Source: an uncultured Intestinimonas sp. | GTDB taxonomy: Bacteria; Bacillota_A; Clostridia; Oscillospirales; Oscillospiraceae | Direction: 5' to 3' | Assembly (NCBI GenBank): GCA_958435885.1 | Contig: CAUBHZ010000027.1 | Location: forward strand, 1-11,250 | DNA length: 11,250 nt | Shown: positions 7,685-11,250 of the stretch, piece by piece | How positions within the stretch are numbered: the first letter of the stretch is position 1 | How the letters are laid out: the number at the start of each line of letters is the position of its first letter | Program-made: the position numbers and the translations under genes | Notes under the pieces: model-generated | Told to the model about the DNA's origin: nothing | The model's input: the letters and a program-made list of their open reading frames with translations, nothing else | Databases searched by the model: none

Positions 7685-8545
7685 TTAGTCCCTCGTCATG
7701 TCACGGTGGCTCTCAGAGGCGTTGTACCCCTTCTGCCGGATGAAATCGGCCAGGGCCCGGGTCACCGCCACCGACCGGTGGTGTCCGCCGGTGCAGCCCA
7801 CGGCAATGACCAGGGCCGTCTTGCCCTCCTCCACGTAGAGAGGCAACAGGAAGCTCAGCAGGCTCTCCAGATGGGCCATCAGGTCCCGGGTCTGCTGGTA
7901 GCCGAATACAAAATCCCGCACCCCGGCATCCAGCCCCGTCTGGTGCCGGAGCTCAGCGATATAGTAAGGGTTGGGCAGACACCGCACGTCGAAGACCAGG
8001 TCTGCCTCCAGGGGAATGCCGTTTTTGAAGCCGAAGGAGATCACCGACACGCTCATGGCCGGCTTGCCGTCCCCCTCGCCGAAGAGGCGGAGCATCTCCC
8101 CCCGCAGCTTGGCGGTGGAGAGGGCCGAGGTGTCCAGGATATACTCCGAGCGCTTCCGCACCGGCTCCAGGGCCGACCGCTCCAGGGCCACCGCCTCCTC
8201 CAGGGAGCGGCCCGCCTTGGCCAGGGGATGGCTCCGCCGGGTCTCCTTGTACCGCTTGATGATGGTCTCCAGGCTGGCCTCCACAAAGAGGATCTTGTAG
8301 TCACAGCCCATATCCCGGAGCTGGTCCAGGGCGTCAAAGAGGGCGTCAAAAGTCTGGCCGCCCCGGATGTCGGTGACCAGGGCCACCTTGTCGTAGCGCC
8401 CCTGGCCCGCCATGCACAGCTCGGCAAACTTGGGGATGAGGGCGGCGGGCAGATTGTCCACCACATAGTAGCCCATGTCCTCCAGAAAGGAGGCGGACTT
8501 GCTCTTTCCGGCCCCGGAGAGGCCGGAGATCAGGATGAATCTCAT
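7685..8545 (-). CDS. rapZ: RapZ/YvcJ family nucleotide-binding protein
   Basis: The 286-residue product has an intact Walker A loop, GLSGAGKS at residues 8-15. It also has VTDIRGG at 57-63, the FDVRCLPNPYY region at 185-195, and the C-terminal GCTGGHHRSVA at 250-260 ending in SHRD (279-282), all diagnostic for RapZ. In E. coli RapZ senses UDP-GlcNAc precursor level and routes the sRNA GlmZ to RNase E. In Firmicutes the homologue YvcJ binds and hydrolyses nucleotides and no GlmZ is known, so the partner here is open. ATG 8545 is chosen over an in-frame GTG at 8554 because GAGGTGA (8557-8551) sits five bases before it, and the Walker A then falls at the usual residue. It starts 21 bp after the murB stop and runs to within three bases of yvcK. 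Confidence 0.96.
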   Translation of the reverse strand: MRFILISGLSGAGKSKSASFLEDMGYYVVDNLPAALIPKFAELCMAGQGRYDKVALVTDIRGGQTFDALFDALDQLRDMGCDYKILFVEASLETIIKRYKETRRSHPLAKAGRSLEEAVALERSALEPVRKRSEYILDTSALSTAKLRGEMLRLFGEGDGKPAMSVSVISFGFKNGIPLEADLVFDVRCLPNPYYIAELRHQTGLDAGVRDFVFGYQQTRDLMAHLESLLSFLLPLYVEEGKTALVIAVGCTGGHHRSVAVTRALADFIRQKGYNASESHRDMTRD

Positions 8546-8550
8546 GGTGC

Positions 8551-8557
8551 TCACCTC
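8551..8557 (-). promoter_or_regulatory. Ribosome binding site of rapZ
   Basis: The minus strand reads GAGGTGA five bases before ATG 8545. The alternative GTG start at 8554 lies inside this site, so the site argues for the shorter protein. Confidence 0.65.
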
Positions 8558-8566
8558 GCGGACAAC

Positions 8567-9481
8567 TTACACGCCCAGGGTGCGCACTTCCAGCTCCAGC
8601 TCCACGCCGGTCTCCCTGAGCACGGTCTCCCGCACCTGGTCGGCCAGGGTGAGCACGTCCGAGCACGTGGCGTTCCCCAGGTTGACGATGAAGCCGGCGT
8701 GCTTTGTAGAGACCTGAGCACCGCCCACGGTGCGGCCCTTGAGCTTGCACTCATCGATGAGGGAGGCGGCAAAATAACCCTTGGGACGTTTGAAGACGCT
8801 GCCGGCACTGGGCAGGTCCAGAGGCTGCTTGTGGCGGCGGCGGTTACCGAAGTCGTCCATCAGGGCCTTGATGTCCCCGCTGTCCCCCGGCTTGAGCTCC
8901 ATCTCCGCCGAGAGAATGAGGCGGCTCTCGTCCTGGAAGGCGCTGTGGCGGTAGGAGAAGTCCAGATCGTCCCCCGCCACGGTCTCCTCCTGGCCCTCGG
9001 CAGTGAGGCAGCGCACGGAGCGGACCACCGCCTTCATCTCTCCGTCGTAGGCGCCGGCGTTCATGGTGACGGCGCCGCCCACCGAGCCGGGAATGCCGTG
9101 GGCGAACTCCAGGCCGGAGAGGCCCTTGTCCATGGCGAAGCTGGACAGCCGGGAGAGGAGCACACCGCTGCCGGCGGTGATGATGTTGTCGTGGTGCTCC
9201 AGACTGCCCAGGCCGTCCACCGCCTTGATGATAAAGCCCTCGTAGCCCTGGTCGGACACCAGCAGGTCACTGCCGTTGCCCATATAGAAGGGGTGGATGT
9301 CGTGCTGCAGGGCGGCGCGCACCGCCTTCTTGGCATCCTCCTCGGTCCGGGGCAGGGCCATGAGCCGCACCGGTCCGCCGATGCGGAAGGTGGTGTGGCG
9401 GCTCATGGGCTCCTCCGCCCGCAGCTCCAGGTCGGGGCAGGTCCGGGACAGCTCCCGGAACAAAGACGCATATCGGTCCAT
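8567..9481 (-). CDS. murB: UDP-N-acetylenolpyruvoylglucosamine reductase
   Basis: MurB is an FAD enzyme that uses NADPH to reduce UDP-GlcNAc-enolpyruvate to UDP-MurNAc, the second committed step of peptidoglycan precursor synthesis in the cytosol. The 304-residue length fits the shorter type II enzymes of Gram-positives. FAD-binding sequence is clear: RIGGP at 33-37, MGNGSDLLV at 67-75 and GIPGSVGGAVTMNAGAY at 129-145. The active-site SYRHS is at 176-180, the catalytic serine is S228 in GSVFKRP, and the C-terminal glutamates lie in ELELEVR (294-300). ASLIDECKLKGR and HAGFIVNLGNAT are also typical. The start at 9481 has AGGAGG (9497-9492) ten bases upstream; an upstream in-frame extension to 9550 is Arg/Gly-rich and lies in the leader. 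It is the first gene of the operon, behind its own promoter. Confidence 0.97.
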   Translation of the reverse strand: MDRYASLFRELSRTCPDLELRAEEPMSRHTTFRIGGPVRLMALPRTEEDAKKAVRAALQHDIHPFYMGNGSDLLVSDQGYEGFIIKAVDGLGSLEHHDNIITAGSGVLLSRLSSFAMDKGLSGLEFAHGIPGSVGGAVTMNAGAYDGEMKAVVRSVRCLTAEGQEETVAGDDLDFSYRHSAFQDESRLILSAEMELKPGDSGDIKALMDDFGNRRRHKQPLDLPSAGSVFKRPKGYFAASLIDECKLKGRTVGGAQVSTKHAGFIVNLGNATCSDVLTLADQVRETVLRETGVELELEVRTLGV

Positions 9482-9491
9482 ACTCTCTTTT

Positions 9492-9497
9492 CCTCCT
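9492..9497 (-). promoter_or_regulatory. Ribosome binding site of murB
   Basis: The minus strand reads AGGAGG ten bases before ATG 9481. It supports that start over the longer in-frame reading beginning at 9550, which has no such site. Confidence 0.8.
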
Positions 9498-9511
9498 ATT
9501 ATCCATATCAG

Positions 9512-9579
9512 ACGCCGGCGGCCGCGCCGCCCGGCGGTATGCTCGATCATCGGGGCGGCTTCAATGGCCGTATGCCCCC
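9512..9579 (-). other. GC-rich leader of the murB operon with two possible hairpins
   Basis: The roughly 100-base untranslated leader between the predicted start site and murB contains two self-complementary segments. Near its 5' end, GGGG (9578-9575) and CGGC (9570-9567) can pair with GCCG (9559-9556) and CCCC (9555-9552) around a short loop, leaving a bulge. Further on, a very GC-rich stretch (about 9535-9512) carries CGCCGG and CCGGCG arms around a GC-only loop. Neither is followed by a T-run, so neither is a terminator. I do not recognise a known riboswitch. In DNA of this GC content such pairings can arise by chance. Confidence 0.35.
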
Positions 9580-9588
9580 AACAGGAAC

Positions 9589-9617
9589 ATTATAACAGAA
9601 CCGGGCCTGAATTAGAA
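9589..9617 (-). promoter_or_regulatory. Promoter of the murB-cls operon (extended -10)
   Basis: The minus strand reads TGTTATAAT (9597-9589), a perfect TATAAT with the TGn extension. A weak -35, TTCTAA (9617-9612), lies 17 bases upstream and matches three of six positions. Extended -10 promoters tolerate poor -35 boxes. The predicted start is near 9582, giving a leader of about 100 bases before murB. No other good promoter was noticed in the short gaps between the operon genes. Confidence 0.7.
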
Positions 9618-9628
9618 TAGTCCCGGCG

Positions 9629-9660
9629 AAAAAGCCCTTCTCAGCCCGGCCCGAAGAGCT
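9629..9660 (-). terminator. Probable intrinsic terminator overlapping the GH25 stop codon
   Basis: On the minus strand AGCTCTTC (9660-9653) can pair with GAAGGGCT (9640-9633) in an 8-bp stem with one G-U pair, followed by a run of five Ts (9633-9629, the first in the stem). The gene's TGA stop (9643-9641) lies in the 12-base loop. It ends about 12 bases before the -35 of the murB promoter. The stem is modest, so read-through into murB is possible. Confidence 0.5.
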
Positions 9661-10399
9661 TCTCAAACTCCTCCCGACTGCCCCGGAACACGTTGAGGTC
9701 GATGCGCTCCTCTCCCCCGCTGTACCCCTCCAGCAGGGCGCCGTGGGAGTACTGCCAAAAGGTCCAGGGCTTCCAGAAGGGGGCTACCACCGGGCTGGAG
9801 AACCAGAAGAGGTAGTCCTCATAGCCCTCCTTTAAATAGAGGTCGTAGGAGCGGTAGGTCACATAGAGGATGGGCTTCACCCCGTAGTGCTCCTCCAGCC
9901 GCTCCAGCAGGGGGTCCAGCACAGCCTTCACATGGTCCTTGTCCGGCGGATTTTTGAGATTGTCGCCATAGAACTCGATGTCTACCACCGGCGGCAGTGC
10001 CCCCGGGGTGACGGGGACGGCGGAGATGAAATTGTCGGCCTGGGTCTCGCCGGGGCTGTCATAGCTGAAGAAGTGGTAGGCTCCCACCCGGACCCCGGCG
10101 GCCTGGGCCGCGGCCCAGTTCTGGGCAAAGCGCACATCCTGGAGGGAGCTGCCCTCGGTGGCCTTCAAAAAGGCAAAATCCACCCCCTGGGCCGCCAGAG
10201 CGGTCCAGTCCACCTCCCCCTGGTACACCGAGGCGTCCACCCCAAAGACCTCCCACTGGTTTGGGTCGGCCTCCTGGGAGAAGAGGATCAGCCCCCGCCA
10301 GCGGCAGAATTGAAAGGCCGCGTAGGCCAGCAGGACCAGCACGGCCCCCAGCACCACCAGCCGAAACAACAAACGCAGAATGCGGATGAGGAACTTCAC
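9641..10399 (-). CDS. Membrane-anchored GH25 muramidase (lysozyme family)
   Basis: The 252-residue protein has a basic N-terminus followed by a single hydrophobic segment (about residues 13-30), then an extracellular glycoside hydrolase family 25 domain (about 50-245). GH25 enzymes cut the MurNAc-GlcNAc bond of peptidoglycan. The expected acidic residues are present: D55 in FGVDASVYQG, D140 and E142 in VVDIEFYG, and D234 in RIDLNVF. FLKATEG (78-84) and VGAYHFFS (105-112) are also typical. No signal-peptidase site is obvious and there is no wall-binding repeat, so it is probably anchored in the membrane facing outwards, for wall remodelling rather than phage lysis. The start is a GTG at 10399, with a weak GGTGA site (10410-10406) six bases upstream; a nearby ATG is out of frame. 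It has its own promoter and terminator and is separate from gltD and murB. Confidence 0.9.
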   Translation of the reverse strand: MKFLIRILRLLFRLVVLGAVLVLLAYAAFQFCRWRGLILFSQEADPNQWEVFGVDASVYQGEVDWTALAAQGVDFAFLKATEGSSLQDVRFAQNWAAAQAAGVRVGAYHFFSYDSPGETQADNFISAVPVTPGALPPVVDIEFYGDNLKNPPDKDHVKAVLDPLLERLEEHYGVKPILYVTYRSYDLYLKEGYEDYLFWFSSPVVAPFWKPWTFWQYSHGALLEGYSGGEERIDLNVFRGSREEFEKLFGPG

Positions 10400-10417
10400 A
10401 AAAAATCACCATGATAT

Positions 10418-10446
10418 ATGATACGGCACTTTCGGTAGAAAGGCAA
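10418..10446 (-). promoter_or_regulatory. Promoter of the GH25 muramidase gene
   Basis: The minus strand shows TTGCCT (10446-10441), a 17-base spacer and TATCAT (10423-10418). The -35 matches the first three consensus bases and the -10 matches five of six. The predicted start near 10411 leaves a leader of only about a dozen bases, just enough to hold the GGTGA ribosome site. It lies between the gltD terminator and the gene. Confidence 0.6.
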
Positions 10447-10479
10447 CCGTCTTTTCTCCGGCGGAACAACAGAAGACAG

Positions 10480-10514
10480 AAAAACAGCCGGACCGCCTTT
10501 CGGCGATCCGGCTG
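10480..10514 (-). terminator. Intrinsic terminator of gltD
   Basis: On the minus strand CAGCCGGATCGCC (10514-10502) pairs with GGCGGTCCGGCTG (10497-10485) around a GAAA tetraloop. This gives a 13-bp stem with one G-U pair, followed directly by five Ts (10484-10480). It starts 14 bases past the gltD stop codon and insulates the muramidase gene. Confidence 0.95.
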
Positions 10515-10528
10515 TGATCCGGTTTCCG

Positions 10529-11250
10529 TTATTCCAGAGCGGTGTAGCCCATGAGGTACTCGTCCACCTCCCGGGCGGCCTCCCGGCCCTCCCGGATGGC
10601 CCACACCACCAGGGACTGGCCCCGGTGCATGTCGCCGGCGGTGAACACCTTCCGGTCCCCGCCGCAGGCGGCGTAGTGACCTTCCTCAGTCTTTACGCAG
10701 GAGCGGGGGGTGCGCTCCAGACCAAAGGCCTCGGGCACGTAGTCCTCCGGCCCCAGGAAGCCGGCGGCGATGAGGAGGAGCTGACAGGGCAACTTCCCCT
10801 CGGTGCCGGGCACCGGCTTGAGCTTCTCATCCAACTGCACCGTCTCCACGGCGGTGAGATGGCCCGCCTCGTCCCGGACCAGACCGGTGAGGGTGGTCTG
10901 GAAGATGCGGGGGTCGTGGCCGAAGACGGCAGCGGCCTCCTGCTGGCCGTAGTCGGTCTTGCACACCTTGGGCCACTCCGGCCAGGGACAGGAGTCCGTC
11001 CGGTGGTCGGGGGCTTTGGGCATCATCTCCAGCTGGGTGACGCTCTTGCAGCCCTGCCGCAGGGCGGTGCCCACGCAGTCGTTGCCGGTGTCGCCGCCAC
11101 CCACGATGACCACGTCCAGTCCCTTGGCGGAGACGGTGGTGGCGGTCGGGTCGCCGGCCAGAAGGGCCATGGTGGCCGCCTTCAGGTAGTCCACGGCAAA
11201 GAAGACGCTCTCCCCCTCCCGGCCCGGCACCGCCAGGTCCCGGGGGTGGG
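10529..11250 (-). CDS. gltD: Glutamate synthase (NADPH) small subunit, C-terminal half
   Basis: The gene is cut by the right edge; 239 codons are visible of about 490 usual for the family. GltD takes electrons from NADPH through FAD and iron-sulfur centres to the large subunit GltB, which makes two glutamates from glutamine and 2-oxoglutarate. The visible part opens with PRDLAVPGRE, then the NADPH-binding Rossmann motif VIVGGGDTGNDCVGTALRQG. Next comes the GltD-typical stretch with CPWPEWP and TDYGQQEA, which separates it from related FAD/NADPH reductases. FTAGDMHRGQSLVVWAIREGR at the C-terminus is the second FAD-contacting motif. The cysteine-rich N-terminal ferredoxin-like domain would be outside the window. 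An internal GTG at 11230 lies inside the conserved PRDLxVPGRE motif and is not a start. It ends in TAA followed by a strong terminator; gltB probably lies upstream. Confidence 0.95.
   Translation of the reverse strand, partial: HPRDLAVPGREGESVFFAVDYLKAATMALLAGDPTATTVSAKGLDVVIVGGGDTGNDCVGTALRQGCKSVTQLEMMPKAPDHRTDSCPWPEWPKVCKTDYGQQEAAAVFGHDPRIFQTTLTGLVRDEAGHLTAVETVQLDEKLKPVPGTEGKLPCQLLLIAAGFLGPEDYVPEAFGLERTPRSCVKTEEGHYAACGGDRKVFTAGDMHRGQSLVVWAIREGREAAREVDEYLMGYTALE

Noticed and set aside
6659..9595. Plus-strand open frame of 978 codons across yvcK, rapZ and murB
   Set aside because: It runs antisense to three well-identified genes, and its product is rich in Gly, Ala, Val, His and Gln with no recognisable domain. 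High GC with G/C third positions leaves antisense frames free of stops.
9482..9640. A known riboswitch or T-box in the murB leader
   Set aside because: I found no recognisable T-box, glmS-type or other conserved core, and no terminator/antiterminator pair with a T-run before murB.
10529..11230. Reading gltD as a complete 233-residue gene starting at the GTG 11230
   Set aside because: The codons upstream to the edge continue the conserved PRDLxVPGRE motif, so the gene is truncated by the window, not short.
1..11250. Mobile element, CRISPR array, defence or toxin-antitoxin system
   Set aside because: There are no transposase, integrase or Cas-like proteins, no spaced direct repeats, and uniform composition on one strand. 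The content is core chromosomal genes.

Overview
All eight genes in this window lie on the minus strand, so transcription runs from high to low coordinates. The DNA is clearly GC-rich, with strong G/C bias at third codon positions. Shine-Dalgarno sites are of the strong Firmicutes type (AAGGAGG before dnaE, AGGAGG before murB). The murB-rapZ-yvcK-whiA order is a Firmicutes hallmark. Together these suggest a high-GC member of the Clostridia, most likely Oscillospiraceae-like (Flavonifractor/Oscillibacter type). The taxon is an inference from gene content and composition, not from a search.

Layout in order of transcription: (1) 11250-10529 is the C-terminal half of gltD (glutamate synthase small subunit), cut by the window edge and closed by a textbook intrinsic terminator at 10514-10480. 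(2) 10399-9641 is a stand-alone gene for a membrane-anchored GH25 muramidase, with its own promoter (TTGCCT-17-TATCAT) and a probable terminator overlapping its stop codon. (3) An extended -10 promoter at about 9617-9589 starts what looks like one 9.3-kb operon: murB, rapZ (yvcJ), yvcK, whiA, an unrecognised 147-residue two-helix membrane protein, dnaE and cls. Its internal gaps run from a few bases of overlap to about 41 bp. It ends at a 14-bp-stem terminator at 108-63. (4) At the left edge a near-consensus sigma-A promoter (TTGACA-17-TATACT) fires out of the window. Its predicted start lies in a (CTGT)4 tandem repeat.

How the genes fit together: MurB makes UDP-MurNAc, RapZ-type proteins respond to UDP-GlcNAc in the systems studied, YvcK binds UDP-sugars and supports cell-wall synthesis, and WhiA is a DNA-binding protein tied to division and chromosome segregation. 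The operon therefore joins wall-precursor supply and sensing to a replicative polymerase (DnaE) and to membrane lipid synthesis (cardiolipin synthase). These are core housekeeping genes. I see no mobile element, CRISPR array, defence system, toxin-antitoxin pair, tRNA or rRNA. No gene-free stretch exceeds about 180 bp. The best leads for novelty are the small unknown membrane protein between whiA and dnaE, and the strong outward promoter with a tetranucleotide repeat at its start site.
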